Part shown: piece after piece, positions 7,034 through 15,832 of the stretch
Position numbering within the stretch: the first letter of the stretch is position 1
Layout of the letters: each line of letters starts with the position of its first letter
From: Yoonia sp.
Lineage (GTDB): Bacteria > Pseudomonadota > Alphaproteobacteria > Rhodobacterales > Rhodobacteraceae
NCBI GenBank assembly: GCA_023955335.1
Contig: JAGSGF010000027.1
Coordinates: 1-41,376, forward strand
Direction: 5' to 3'
Length of the DNA stretch: 41,376 bases
Program-made: the position numbers and the translations under genes
The notes under the pieces: generated by a model
Told to the model about the DNA's origin: nothing
Seen by the model: only the letters and a program-made list of their open reading frames with translations
Databases searched by the model: none

Positions 7034-7331
7034 TAGTATCTTTCTGGCGGGCATCGGCCCGCGCATGAGGGTAGGCCTGCCGCCAAATGCGGACAAGCCT
7101 GTGCAGGTTGCGCCCATATGCTGACGGCCAGAGCCACATGCCCCGACGCCGATCAGGCGCTGGACCCCCTGCGTGATGTGGGAACCGGAAAATTAATCGA
7201 TGCCTTGCATAGACGTCTACGTCTTGCTCTGCACACGCGGCAGGATGCATCGGTTAAGCAGCAAATGGTGGATCACCATCAAAAAGTCAACCCTTGTGAC
7301 ATTTTCGTGCGGTCCGGCGCCACCATTATCG

Positions 7332-7344
7332 TGAACGATGTTCA
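7332..7344. promoter_or_regulatory. operator copy 1, TGAACGATGTTCA
   Basis: This 13-bp inverted repeat (arms TGAAC/GTTCA) lies eight bp upstream of a TTGACA -35 box. A sister site differing by one central base is at 7381-7393. The flanks (CG before, TT after) are also shared. Confidence 0.65.
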
Positions 7345-7351
7345 TTTTCTA

Positions 7352-7380
7352 TTGACATGGTTCAGGTGCAAACCTAAACG
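7352..7380 (+). promoter_or_regulatory. sigma-70-type promoter for the lipoprotein/DUF2145 genes
   Basis: A consensus TTGACA at 7352-7357 is followed after 17 bp by TAAACG (7375-7380), a weak -10. It is 29 bp upstream of the ATG at 7409 and sits between two identical-format palindromes, which suggests a repressed promoter. The -10 assignment is uncertain. Confidence 0.5.
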
Positions 7381-7393
7381 TGAACAATGTTCA
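7381..7393. promoter_or_regulatory. operator copy 2, TGAACAATGTTCA
   Basis: This second palindrome lies directly after the proposed -10, where a repressor would block initiation. It is 49 bp from copy 1, measured start to start. TetR-type regulators use sites of this format, but no candidate regulator lies next to it. Confidence 0.65.
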
Positions 7394-7408
7394 TTACGGA
7401 GAAATTAG

Positions 7409-7723
7409 ATGTCCAAGTCATTCATCGCCGTCGTCCTGCTCGTGTCTGTGTCCGTCGCAGCCTGCACGGATGCCGCCAGCACAAACGCCGCACAATCCGC
7501 AGACCATAGTGCGGCGGCCGCCAGCCATGGCTCCGCTGCAGCAGCTGGGTCAGCCGCCGCAGTTGTGGCCGTACCTCTGGTCGTGTCGGGCGCCGCGCTG
7601 GTCGTGTCCGGGGCTGCAATTGCAGAGGTTGGTAGTGGCGCGCTTCAAGCGGGAACAGAGATTTTGCGACCTCAGGTCGCCCCTGTGACCACCGCCACAA
7701 ATGCCCCCCCTACCCTCAACTAA
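7409..7723 (+). CDS. small alanine-rich putative lipoprotein
   Basis: This 104-residue protein has a signal sequence (MSKSFIAVVLLVSVSVAAC) with lipobox VAAC, so Cys19 is the likely lipidation site. The rest is low-complexity Ala/Ser/Val with a hydrophobic stretch at about 47-75. No named domain is recognised. It is preceded by a promoter between two operator-like palindromes, and the DUF2145 gene starts 18 bp after its stop, so the two probably form an operon acting in the envelope. Confidence 0.75.
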   Translation: MSKSFIAVVLLVSVSVAACTDAASTNAAQSADHSAAAASHGSAAAAGSAAAVVAVPLVVSGAALVVSGAAIAEVGSGALQAGTEILRPQVAPVTTATNAPPTLN

Positions 7724-7741
7724 GTCTTGTCAGGAAATCTC

Positions 7742-8542
7742 ATGATCCGTTTCACGAAACTTTGCGCAGCTATGCTTATCGCAATTCTACCGACTGTCAC
7801 CACAGCGGGAAGTAGTGCCGCCGGGACCTCAATCCGACCACAAGCCGAGGTCGCCACATTTGCCAATCGCGTCCAACAAGACCTTGCGTCCCGCGGTGCA
7901 AGTGTTGCGATTGTCGCCCGTATGGGCCGCGATCCGGCCCAAATGCCCAACGGGATTCTGTATACTCACCTAGGCCTTTGGGTTTACTCCCAGATTACTC
8001 TGCCCGACGGCAGCAACGGCCAAGGTTACCGCGTCTATAACCTGTACCAGCGCAGCGATGACCGGACCCGCAGTGATTTGATCCAAGATAGCCCAGCGGA
8101 GTTCTTTGCAGGCGCCCAGCGCCTTGATGCAGGGATCATTATTCCCGATCCAAAACTCCAGCGTAAATTGCTGGCGGTGATCACAAGCCCGACTTATGCC
8201 GCTCTTCACAATCCGCATTATTCTGTTTTGGCCAATCCGCGCACCAGCCAATACCAAAATTGCACCGAACACACATTGGATGTGCTGATTGCCAGCATAT
8301 ACGACACCAGCGACATCGGGCAAATCAAAGCAAATATCGCCGCCTATTTCGCACCACAGGTTATCGAAGTTAGTGGAGTAAAACGCGCATTCGCCGCAAT
8401 CGCATCCCCCGCGCTGAACACAGATGACCATGGACAGATCGTGGGAACAGCCACGTTTGGATCAGTAAGCCGGTTCTTGCGCTCCTATAGCATGGCAAAA
8501 GACATTTACCGGATCACTCCGACCAATGTGTCTCGTTTCTGA
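7742..8542 (+). CDS. DUF2145 family secreted protein
   Basis: This protein of about 266 residues has a signal peptide (MIRFTKLCAAMLIAILPTVTTAG). The body matches DUF2145: THLGLWVYSQI, YRVYNLYQ, DSPAEFFAG and YQNCTEHTLDVL. The invariant-looking NCTEH motif has a Cys-Glu-His arrangement reminiscent of papain-like folds, but catalysis is not established for this family. ATG 7742 has AGGAAA seven bases upstream and is preferred to the in-frame TTG at 7727. It follows the lipoprotein gene closely and likely shares its promoter. An exported location is inferred from the signal. Confidence 0.78.
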   Translation: MIRFTKLCAAMLIAILPTVTTAGSSAAGTSIRPQAEVATFANRVQQDLASRGASVAIVARMGRDPAQMPNGILYTHLGLWVYSQITLPDGSNGQGYRVYNLYQRSDDRTRSDLIQDSPAEFFAGAQRLDAGIIIPDPKLQRKLLAVITSPTYAALHNPHYSVLANPRTSQYQNCTEHTLDVLIASIYDTSDIGQIKANIAAYFAPQVIEVSGVKRAFAAIASPALNTDDHGQIVGTATFGSVSRFLRSYSMAKDIYRITPTNVSRF

Positions 8543-8640
8543 CAACCCATGCAAAAATGCACACAGCTGTGCAGCATTGCTTCCCCTTGGCCGCCCCTGC
8601 CCATATAGATGCCAATAAAGGTGACAAAAGGGGCGGACCA

Positions 8641-9450
8641 ATGGCGCATATTATCGTCGTAGGCAATGAAAAGGGCGGCGCAGGCAAATCGACTGTGTCG
8701 ATGCACGTGGCGACGGCACTGTCGCGGATGGGCCATAAGGTCGGCTGCCTTGATCTGGACCTGCGCCAGAAAACATTGGGCCGATACATTACGAACCGAC
8801 AAAAATTTATGGCGGAAAAAGGTCTCGACCTGCCGACCCCCAGCTATCACGAGCTGCCAGAGGTCGATCAGGCAAGCCTTGGACCAGATGAAAACGTCTA
8901 CGACCACCGCCTTTCGATGGCTGTCGCGGGGTTAGAACCCGAAAGCGATTTCATCCTGATCGACTGCCCCGGATCGCATACGCGCCTTAGCCAAGTCGCC
9001 CATAGCCTTGCTGACACGCTGATCACGCCGCTGAACGATAGTTTTGTCGACTTTGATCTTCTGGCTCATGTCGACACCGACGGTGAAGACATCACCGGCC
9101 CGTCCGTCTATTCTGAAATGGTCTGGAACGCGCGCCAACTGCGGGCTCAAGCTGGCTTGTCTCCGATTGACTGGATTGTTGTGCGCAACCGGATGGGTGC
9201 CCAGGCAATGGTCAACAAAGAAAAGATGGAGCGTGTCATCAACAAGCTGGCCAAGCGTATCGGTTTACGCACGGCCCCCGGTTTTAACGAACGTGTCATT
9301 TTCCGAGAGCTGTTTCCACGCGGACTGACCTTGCTTGATCTACGTGATCTTGGCGTAAAGGGCTTGAACATTTCCAATGTTGCGGCCCGTCAGGAACTGC
9401 GCGAATTGATCCGTGCATTGAACTTACCGAACGTCACACCAGACTTTTAA
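8641..9450 (+). CDS. mipZ: MipZ, ParA-like division-plane positioning ATPase
   Basis: This 269-residue P-loop ATPase has a deviant Walker A (NEKGGAGKST, residues 9-18), the DLDLRQ segment and DFILIDCPG. Its alphaproteobacterial MipZ signatures are TPLNDSFVDFDLL, WIVVRNRMG and ERVIFRELFPRGLTLLDL. MipZ forms ATP-dependent gradients from ParB at the origin regions and blocks FtsZ assembly away from midcell. ATG 8641 matches the usual MipZ N-terminus (MAHIIVVGNEKGG); an upstream in-frame ATG at 8557 would add an atypical extension. It stands alone, with no parB nearby. Confidence 0.93.
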   Translation: MAHIIVVGNEKGGAGKSTVSMHVATALSRMGHKVGCLDLDLRQKTLGRYITNRQKFMAEKGLDLPTPSYHELPEVDQASLGPDENVYDHRLSMAVAGLEPESDFILIDCPGSHTRLSQVAHSLADTLITPLNDSFVDFDLLAHVDTDGEDITGPSVYSEMVWNARQLRAQAGLSPIDWIVVRNRMGAQAMVNKEKMERVINKLAKRIGLRTAPGFNERVIFRELFPRGLTLLDLRDLGVKGLNISNVAARQELRELIRALNLPNVTPDF

Positions 9451-9480
9451 CGCGCATGTTTACCTGATCGTCATCCCTTT

Positions 9481-9516
9481 GGGCCGAAAGTCGCTTTGAC
9501 TGCGCAGCTTCGGCCC
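9481..9516 (+). terminator. hairpin after mipZ
   Basis: GGGCCGAA (9481-9488) pairs perfectly with TTCGGCCC (9509-9516) across a 20-base loop. No T-run follows, so it is either a weak terminator for mipZ or a structure in the leader of the next gene. Confidence 0.35.
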
Positions 9517-9556
9517 GTAAGGTGTGTGTAACTTGGAATTACAGGTAGGATTCACC

Positions 9557-11173
9557 TTGTTAAAATTACTTACGACCCAACGCTATAGTGTGTTTGTCGC
9601 TATTGTCGTCCTGACCATCATATGTCTGATCGGCAGCTTTTGGGCCAATTGGTTGTTTATCCCCTTCCTGATTTTCGCAGCATTGTCCGCTCTTGGCATT
9701 CACGACGTGCGCCAAAATCACCACGCGGTGACCAAAAACTACCCGCTTATTGGACACATCCGTTTCCTGTTTGAAAAGGTTCGTCCAGAGATCCGTCAGT
9801 ATCTTATTGAAGGTGATAAAGACGAGCAGCCGTTCAACCGTGAACAAAGATCATTGGTCTATCAACGGGCGAAAGGTGCCGAAGACAAGCGCCCGTTTGG
9901 GACCCAAGAAAAGGTATACGAGGCGGGCTATAGTTGGCTGACCCATTCGGTCGCCCCTGTGCATTTCGACAACTTCGACTTTCGCGTCACCATCGGCGGG
10001 CCGGACTGCAAACAGCCGTATGATGCGTCGCTCTACAATATTTCGGCCATGTCATTTGGCGCATTGTCTGCCAATGCGATCAGCGCATTGAACCGTGGTG
10101 CCAAGATCGGCAATTTTGCCCATGATACAGGCGAAGGTGGCATCAGCCGCTATCACCGTGAAGGCGGCGGCGATCTGATTTATGAAGTTGGATCAGGCTA
10201 TTTTGGCTGTCGCAATGACGATGGCTCGTTTTCCCCCGATAAATTTGCGGTGCAAGCGGCCAACGATCAAGTGAAGATGATCGAAGTGAAGCTTAGCCAA
10301 GGCGCAAAACCCGGCCACGGTGGTATGTTGCCAGCGGCCAAAATCACACCAGAGATTGCAGAAGCACGCGGTGTACCGATGGGCCAAGATTGCGTGTCGC
10401 CTGCCGCCCATCCTGCATTCTCCAACCCGGTTGAATTCTGCGAATTCTTGGGTCAACTGCGTGCGTTATCCGATGGTAAACCTGTCGGGTTCAAGCTTTG
10501 CATCGGTCACCGCCGCGAATTTATGTGCATGGTTAAAGCCATGATAAAAACCAGTATCGTGCCTGACTTTATTGTCGTTGACGGAACTGAAGGCGGCACA
10601 GGCGCAGCACCGTTGGAATTTGCAAACCACGTTGGCATGCCGATGGTCGAAGGCCTGTCATTTGTGCATAACACCTTGCGCGGCGCTGGACTGCGCCAAC
10701 ACGTACGGATTGGTGCCGCAGGCAAATTGGTCAGTGCGTTTGATATCGCGCACGCGATGTCGCTGGGTGCAGATTGGTGCAACTCGGCGCGTGGGTACAT
10801 GTTCTCGATCGGTTGTATTCAGGCGCAAGCTTGTCACACAAACCATTGCCCCGTCGGCGTCGCAACCCAAGATCCACAGCGCCAGAATGCGTTGAACGTT
10901 GGCGATAAAAGCAAACGAGTCGCACGGTTCCACGCCAATACGCTAAAAGCGCTGGGTGAAATGGCGGGCGCGGCTGGACTACACGACCCACGAGATTTTT
11001 TGCCCTATCATTTCATGACACGCAAAAGCGACGGTCAGATGATCGAAGGCCAAGAGGCAAACCCCTATCTGCCAATGGGTTTCTTATTGGATCAGGACGG
11101 CGGCGATTTTGGCTATCGCAGCCGCTGGAACCGCGCAGATGCCGACAGCTTTGCCGCTATTCCGCTGGATTAG
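9557..11173 (+). CDS. membrane-anchored FMN-binding glutamate-synthase-family protein
   Basis: This protein of about 538 residues begins with two hydrophobic segments (about 12-47) and continues as a glutamate synthase central/FMN domain. Visible signatures are DGTEGGTGAAPLEF and the Fe-S cysteine set CIQAQACHTNHCPVGVATQ (C-x5-C-x4-C, the 3Fe-4S pattern of GltS). No glutaminase domain is present, so it cannot on its own use glutamine like classical GOGAT. The substrate of this stand-alone family is not established. TTG 9557 follows AGGTAGGA well; GTG 9524 is an alternative in-frame start. Its stop overlaps that of the convergent DMT gene. Confidence 0.87.
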   Translation: MLKLLTTQRYSVFVAIVVLTIICLIGSFWANWLFIPFLIFAALSALGIHDVRQNHHAVTKNYPLIGHIRFLFEKVRPEIRQYLIEGDKDEQPFNREQRSLVYQRAKGAEDKRPFGTQEKVYEAGYSWLTHSVAPVHFDNFDFRVTIGGPDCKQPYDASLYNISAMSFGALSANAISALNRGAKIGNFAHDTGEGGISRYHREGGGDLIYEVGSGYFGCRNDDGSFSPDKFAVQAANDQVKMIEVKLSQGAKPGHGGMLPAAKITPEIAEARGVPMGQDCVSPAAHPAFSNPVEFCEFLGQLRALSDGKPVGFKLCIGHRREFMCMVKAMIKTSIVPDFIVVDGTEGGTGAAPLEFANHVGMPMVEGLSFVHNTLRGAGLRQHVRIGAAGKLVSAFDIAHAMSLGADWCNSARGYMFSIGCIQAQACHTNHCPVGVATQDPQRQNALNVGDKSKRVARFHANTLKALGEMAGAAGLHDPRDFLPYHFMTRKSDGQMIEGQEANPYLPMGFLLDQDGGDFGYRSRWNRADADSFAAIPLD

Positions 11174-12141
11174 TGTTTGCGCAAACGCGGTGGAATTTTT
11201 CCGACTGACCGCATAAGCACACTGATCCGCGGACTTGATGCTGTGTCGCCGCGCGACCGTGTGCGTAGAACTGGCGTGTTGACGGACCCACCACCACGGC
11301 TTTCGCGCAAAACAATATACATGCCGCTGGCGATGATGATGCCTGCGCCAATGCCTGTCGTCAGATCGATCCCTTCGTCAAAGAAGAAAAATCCGTAGAT
11401 GCTGGCCCAGATAATCTGGCTATATTGCATCGGCGCGATAATCGCGGCCTCGCCTGCTTGGTACGCGCTTATAATCAAACGACTGGCGGTCCATGCCAAG
11501 ACGGCCACGATCCCGAACAGCCCCAAATGTTCAATAGGCATGGGGACATAAACCAACGGCAGCAGGCAGGCCATAATCACAAAATTGGCGACCATCGGAT
11601 AAAGCAACATCACAACCGGCCGTTCAACCGACCCAATTTTGCGCACGATGATTGATGCGACCGCCCCACCCACCGCAGCCGCCAAAGCTGCCAAATGCCC
11701 AAGCGACAGTTCCGTTTCCCCCGGGCGCAACACAACAATTACGCCGATCAGGCCAACGACAACCGCGACCCAGCGGCGCAGGCGTACTGTTTCACCAAGA
11801 ACTGGAATCGCGAGAACGGTGATCAGCAAAGGCGCCGCAAACAGGATCGCGTAGACCTCTGCCAACGGCAGATTTGAAAACGCGTAGAACACTGTAAATC
11901 CGGTCACAACCGCTGCAAGCGTCCGCAGGGCAACCCACCACGGGTGGCGGGGGATCAACGTGCCTTGAGTGCTGTCACGCATCAACATGATCGTCGCAAG
12001 CGGAAACGATAGCACCACCGAAAAGAACACAATCTGGATCGGCGAATAGCTTGCGCCGAGGGTTTTGATTACAACGTCATGCGTTGAAAAAATAGCAAAG
12101 GCCAACAGCGCAATCAGCGCGCCACGCATATTTCCAGACAT
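11170..12141 (-). CDS. DMT-superfamily (EamA) permease
   Basis: This protein of about 323 residues has ten predicted membrane segments in two EamA repeats (first from MRGALIALLAFAIFSTHDVV, second from LGHLAALAAAVGGAVASIIV) and a basic cytoplasmic tail. EamA proteins typically export amino acids or other metabolites; the substrate is unknown. ATG 12141 has AAGGAAA just upstream and opens directly into the first helix, so it is preferred to the start at 12198. It lies downstream of leuB after a 238-bp gap in which I see no gene. Confidence 0.87.
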   Translation of the reverse strand: MSGNMRGALIALLAFAIFSTHDVVIKTLGASYSPIQIVFFSVVLSFPLATIMLMRDSTQGTLIPRHPWWVALRTLAAVVTGFTVFYAFSNLPLAEVYAILFAAPLLITVLAIPVLGETVRLRRWVAVVVGLIGVIVVLRPGETELSLGHLAALAAAVGGAVASIIVRKIGSVERPVVMLLYPMVANFVIMACLLPLVYVPMPIEHLGLFGIVAVLAWTASRLIISAYQAGEAAIIAPMQYSQIIWASIYGFFFFDEGIDLTTGIGAGIIIASGMYIVLRESRGGGSVNTPVLRTRSRGDTASSPRISVLMRSVGKIPPRLRKH

Positions 12142-12379
12142 GACGTTTCCTTTGTTACGTAGGGGCAGACTGGCCCGCTTCCACGGTGCGTTCAACACCA
12201 GTCAAAAAGAATTAACGCATCCGGACGCGATGCCGCTTACCGACGTCAGATAAGTGTTTCGCCCCAACTCTCGGACGCGGCAGGGCCGTAGCATCGTCGT
12301 CCAACAACCCGAAATAACGTTTCGCAACCGCCAAGCGCACCCAAAAGCACGGCGTCAGCCCACTTGGCGATCCGCTTTT

Positions 12380-13483
12380 TTACAGAGAGGCGTCGAGCGC
12401 TTCAAGGATCACGTCGCCCATCTGGGATGTCGACAATGGCGTGCCTCCTTCTGGGCCCATCAGGTCGCCAGTCCGTGCGCCGTTGGCCAGTACTGTTTCA
12501 ATAGCGGTCTCAAGGCGTGTCGCCTCGTCGCCTTGGTCAAACGAATAACGCAGCGCCATCGCGAACGACAAGATGCAGGCAATCGGGTTCGCCTTTTCTT
12601 GGCCCGTGATGTCAGGTGCGGACCCATGTACCGGCTCATACATCGCCTTTGGACGACCGTTCGCCATCGGTGCGCCGAGTGATGCGGATGGCAACATGCC
12701 AAGCGAACCTGTCAGCATAGCCGCACAGTCGGACAGGATGTCACCAAACAGGTTATCCGTGTAGATCACATCGAACTGCTTTGGTGCACGTACCAGCTGC
12801 ATCGCGCCGTTGTCGGCATACATGTGGGACAATTCCACCTCTGGGTAATCGGCATGCACTTCTGTCACGACATCGCGCCACAAGATGCCCGATTCCATGA
12901 CATTGGCTTTTTCCATTGAGCAAAGTTTCTTGTTCCGCTTCATGGCCATCTCAAAAGCCGCACGAGCGCCGCGCTCAATCTCGGCTTCGGTGTAGCGCTG
13001 GGTGTTGATGCCAACGCGCATGTTGTTTTCGATGTGAATCCCACGTGGTTCGCCAAAGTATACACCAGAGGTCAGTTCCCGCACGATCATGATGTCGAGG
13101 CCAGTCACCAGCTCCTTTTTCAGCGACGAGAAATCGGACAGTGCGTCAAAGCATTGCGCAGGGCGCAGGTTTGCGAACAAATCCATTTCCTTGCGCAGGC
13201 GTAGCAGGCCACGCTCCGGCTTAACCGAAAAGTCCAGATCGTCATAGGCCGGACCGCCAACAGCACCAAGCAGAACCGCGTCAACCTCTTGCGCTTTTGC
13301 CATCGTGTCATCGTGCAATGGCACGCCGTGCTTGTCATAGGCCGCACCGCCGACAAGATCCTCGGACACATCGAACTGCATATCGCGCTTGTCACCGAAC
13401 CATCCGATGATCCGTTTGACCTGATCCATGACTTCGGGGCCGATGCCGTCACCGGCGAGGATCAATAGGGATGGGTTAGACAT
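12380..13483 (-). CDS. leuB: 3-isopropylmalate dehydrogenase
   Basis: This enzyme oxidatively decarboxylates 3-isopropylmalate to 2-oxoisocaproate, the third committed step of leucine synthesis, with NAD+ and a divalent metal. The 367-residue protein is full length, with [11 protein letters not shown] at the start, [15 protein letters not shown], and the metal-binding [10 protein letters not shown]. It lies last in the leu region, separated from leuCD by two unrelated genes, and has its own 79-bp upstream gap. Confidence 0.96.
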   Translation of the reverse strand: MSNPSLLILAGDGIGPEVMDQVKRIIGWFGDKRDMQFDVSEDLVGGAAYDKHGVPLHDDTMAKAQEVDAVLLGAVGGPAYDDLDFSVKPERGLLRLRKEMDLFANLRPAQCFDALSDFSSLKKELVTGLDIMIVRELTSGVYFGEPRGIHIENNMRVGINTQRYTEAEIERGARAAFEMAMKRNKKLCSMEKANVMESGILWRDVVTEVHADYPEVELSHMYADNGAMQLVRAPKQFDVIYTDNLFGDILSDCAAMLTGSLGMLPSASLGAPMANGRPKAMYEPVHGSAPDITGQEKANPIACILSFAMALRYSFDQGDEATRLETAIETVLANGARTGDLMGPEGGTPLSTSQMGDVILEALDASL

Positions 13484-13562
13484 GTGCTTATCCTTGGCTG
13501 AAAACTGTTGCCATTGCCCTAGCGGTTTGCGCCGTCAGGATCAAGATACCAAGGGCGCAACC

Positions 13563-14744
13563 TTATCGGCTAACGTCAACCCAAACCAAGCGATGCGGTC
13601 CAGCGGCCAGTCCGTCATCGCCAAGTAACGTAGCATCTGGGTCGTCCGGTGCAGGCCAAAATACGCCCGCATCGCCAACGGTCCAGTCCATGCTTGGAAA
13701 AACATAGCTGACCCGCAGGTTCCCTGGCGCATAGTCTGGCCAATCAGCCGTATCAAGCGATGGGTCCCCCATGTGATCGGGGTCGGCAGCGAATACACCA
13801 CCTTCGCTACGAGGTGCCGGATCTTGCACATCAGCGCGTTTCAAAAAAGCACCCATTGCATCCCGCAGGCCATCGCCGTCCACCGGATCAAGATTGGCGT
13901 TCCCCAGCACAATAAATGAAGCGGGCGGGGCGTTTGCCAATCGGTTTTCCCACACCAACAATTCATCACGGTTGCGCAGGCCGTTTCGATCCTCTGGCCC
14001 GTCAAATACGGGTGGCGTGGCGGACCAAGCAAGTAGATGAAATCGGTCGAAACCCGCCGGCACAATAGGCACAACCCAATGTCCGCTGGTAGAAAGTCGT
14101 TGGATGTCCTGCGCTTGCTGGGTTGGAAATGGCGCACTGTCGCTAACCGGCAAGGTCGCGCCAGCGACATCGCGCCAAAGTGTATCTGACAGGTTTTCCA
14201 CATTATCCCGATCGATGGGGACCCGGGATAGTACCGCCATGCCACCATCCCCGTTGAACCGACCATACCCTTGGGCATCGCGCGCTTCACCCGTTCGACC
14301 ATTGCCATCCATATCTAAACCCGTCGGCAGGCCCGTATTCGGGCGGGCTGCAAACGTGTAGTCATAGGTCAGCCCCGCAGCACCAAGGGATTGCACAAAC
14401 GCTGAAAGCGCCATCCCATCAAGGTCATAGTCAAAGTCAGTTAAAAGAAGCACGTCTGGGGCAACAGCCGTGATTACATCAATGATCGACGCGAGCTGAT
14501 CATCTTTGCCTTTTCGCAGATCGCGCAAAAGCAACCCGGGCCCATCCCGGCTTAACGGGGCGGCGAATGTTGCGATCCGGTACGTATCGGCAGACGCAAA
14601 CGGCGTCCAAAGAAGGATCAGACAGGCAACAAGCCATCTGCTGCCGCCTTGGCATACGCACGTTTGCGTTGCACATAGATCATCTGCGCCACACGGTTGA
14701 GAGCGACGCCACGCATCAACAAACTTGCTGGCAAGAACGCCCAT
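13563..14744 (-). CDS. exported endonuclease/exonuclease/phosphatase (EEP) family protein
   Basis: The predicted protein is about 393 residues, with a hydrophobic stretch (WLVACLILLWTPFASA) that looks like a signal peptide. The EEP-type body has DVLLLTDFDYD, NANLDPVDGDG (in place of the common GDxN) and DHMGDP. Such proteins hydrolyse phosphodiesters or phosphomonoesters; the substrate is unknown. The ATG at 14744 gives a 127-bp overlap with the upstream membrane-protein gene and 35 odd residues before the signal. No ATG, GTG or TTG occurs between them, so the true start may be a rarer codon near the upstream stop. Function is moderately sure; start is uncertain. Confidence 0.75.
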   Translation of the reverse strand: MGVLASKFVDAWRRSQPCGADDLCATQTCVCQGGSRWLVACLILLWTPFASADTYRIATFAAPLSRDGPGLLLRDLRKGKDDQLASIIDVITAVAPDVLLLTDFDYDLDGMALSAFVQSLGAAGLTYDYTFAARPNTGLPTGLDMDGNGRTGEARDAQGYGRFNGDGGMAVLSRVPIDRDNVENLSDTLWRDVAGATLPVSDSAPFPTQQAQDIQRLSTSGHWVVPIVPAGFDRFHLLAWSATPPVFDGPEDRNGLRNRDELLVWENRLANAPPASFIVLGNANLDPVDGDGLRDAMGAFLKRADVQDPAPRSEGGVFAADPDHMGDPSLDTADWPDYAPGNLRVSYVFPSMDWTVGDAGVFWPAPDDPDATLLGDDGLAAGPHRLVWVDVSR

Positions 14745-15586
14745 GCTGCCACCGCCCAGATTAAGGTCTGTGGATCGCTCAGTGAAAACGGGTTGATGAA
14801 CGTCGCAGACAACTTGAGGATCGCAGGCACAATAAATGGCAGCAAGAATCCTAAGATAAGGTTAATCTGGCTGTCGCGATTCAATCGCACAACAACATCG
14901 CCGCCAGCAGTCGGGTCAAATGTTGGCAAGTTTACCCAAACATTAAAGGCACCCGTGTGACGCGGCCAACCACGCAGCCGGAGCAGCAATACAAATACTG
15001 CCAGCGACGACAATGAAATCAGGTAGCTAAGCCCAGCAGCCGTGCGCACGCGTTCAAGCTCTGGCAAGGTCATGTCCGCTGGCATCGCCACCAGCATCAG
15101 ACGGACCGGGGAATAGGGAAAGTCGATTGACCCACCGACGCGATCACCAATTAATTGAAAAAAGCGGGTGATAGTGCTGGCTTGATCCGGGTCGCGAAAC
15201 ACAATGGAAAGAGTTGCAACAGTCGCAAACAAGGCGCCAAACCGAAGCCTGTTAAATGGCGGTGCGCTTCGAAACTCGACAAGGCTTGGGCTACTGGCAC
15301 AGTATTCAACAACGGTGAATATCGCAGCAAAGAAAGCGACAAGCACCACGATCTGCGCGCCATCGGACCCAACCGTCGGCAGCATTGCTGACGGTGTGAC
15401 AATCATCAGCACAATAAGTGCTGCGCGGACCAAAGCCCCTGGCAGTCGTGAAAACACTGCTATTTTACCCTCAATACGGTCGGATGCGATACGATGCCGC
15501 GTCCTTGTTCCATTATGATCCTGCGCTTGTGCGTCAGGTTGCCTCATTCTTGCCATAGTTCTGCCCACTTTCAGTCCACCCTTCAA
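14618..15586 (-). CDS. multi-pass membrane protein of unknown function
   Basis: This protein of up to 322 residues has a basic N-terminus and about six hydrophobic segments (ALVRAALIVLMIV, IVVLVAFFAAIFTVVEY, FGALFATVATLSIVF, YLISLSSLAVFVLLLRL, LILGFLLPFIVPAIL, LIWAVAAWAFLPASLL). A soluble stretch in the middle includes SIDFPYSPVRLMLVAMPADM. I do not recognise a named family. MARMRQ at 15556 is an alternative start. Its 3' end overlaps the EEP gene, which suggests the two are made and act together at the envelope. It separates leuD from leuB. Confidence 0.7.
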   Translation of the reverse strand: MKGGLKVGRTMARMRQPDAQAQDHNGTRTRHRIASDRIEGKIAVFSRLPGALVRAALIVLMIVTPSAMLPTVGSDGAQIVVLVAFFAAIFTVVEYCASSPSLVEFRSAPPFNRLRFGALFATVATLSIVFRDPDQASTITRFFQLIGDRVGGSIDFPYSPVRLMLVAMPADMTLPELERVRTAAGLSYLISLSSLAVFVLLLRLRGWPRHTGAFNVWVNLPTFDPTAGGDVVVRLNRDSQINLILGFLLPFIVPAILKLSATFINPFSLSDPQTLIWAVAAWAFLPASLLMRGVALNRVAQMIYVQRKRAYAKAAADGLLPV

Positions 15587-15801
15587 GCCTCTGGGAATTA
15601 AGACTAAAAAAGTGAGGCGCTTTTGCGACGGTGGTGGTGCGAGATTGCAACCATTTCAGCGCGACCAAAAGGCTATACTGTGGAGGGCCACAATATGTTG
15701 TGGGTACCCAATAGGTTAACCCCAAGTGTCGCAATGGTTGTGTTAACGACAAAGGTTATTTCATGACGTGAGGAGAAAAGCGTTTTGGAAAGAAGACTGG
15801 C

Positions 15802-15824
15802 GGGCGCGCGATGGCCGCGCGCCC
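15802..15824. terminator. GC-rich hairpin downstream of leuD
   Basis: GGGCGCGCG (15802-15810) and CGCGCGCCC (15816-15824) form a perfect nine-base stem with a five-base loop, nine bases past the leuD stop on the minus strand. The T-run on the minus strand is poor, while the plus-strand side has TTTT. It is probably the end of the leuCD unit. Confidence 0.6.
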
Positions 15825-15832
15825 CCTTTTGC

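Larger units (their letters stand above)
7034..7408. other. 375-bp divergent gap: helicase leader and lipoprotein promoter region
   Basis: No credible gene is seen; the open frames here lack family features. The left part would be the 5' leader of the helicase. The right part holds a promoter-like sequence flanked by two near-identical palindromes (7332-7344 and 7381-7393), described separately. I see no RNA gene or further repeat. Confidence 0.6.

Noticed and set aside
7118..7408. A 96-codon plus-strand open frame between the helicase and the lipoprotein gene
   Set aside because: It has no family similarity and runs through the promoter and operators of the next gene.
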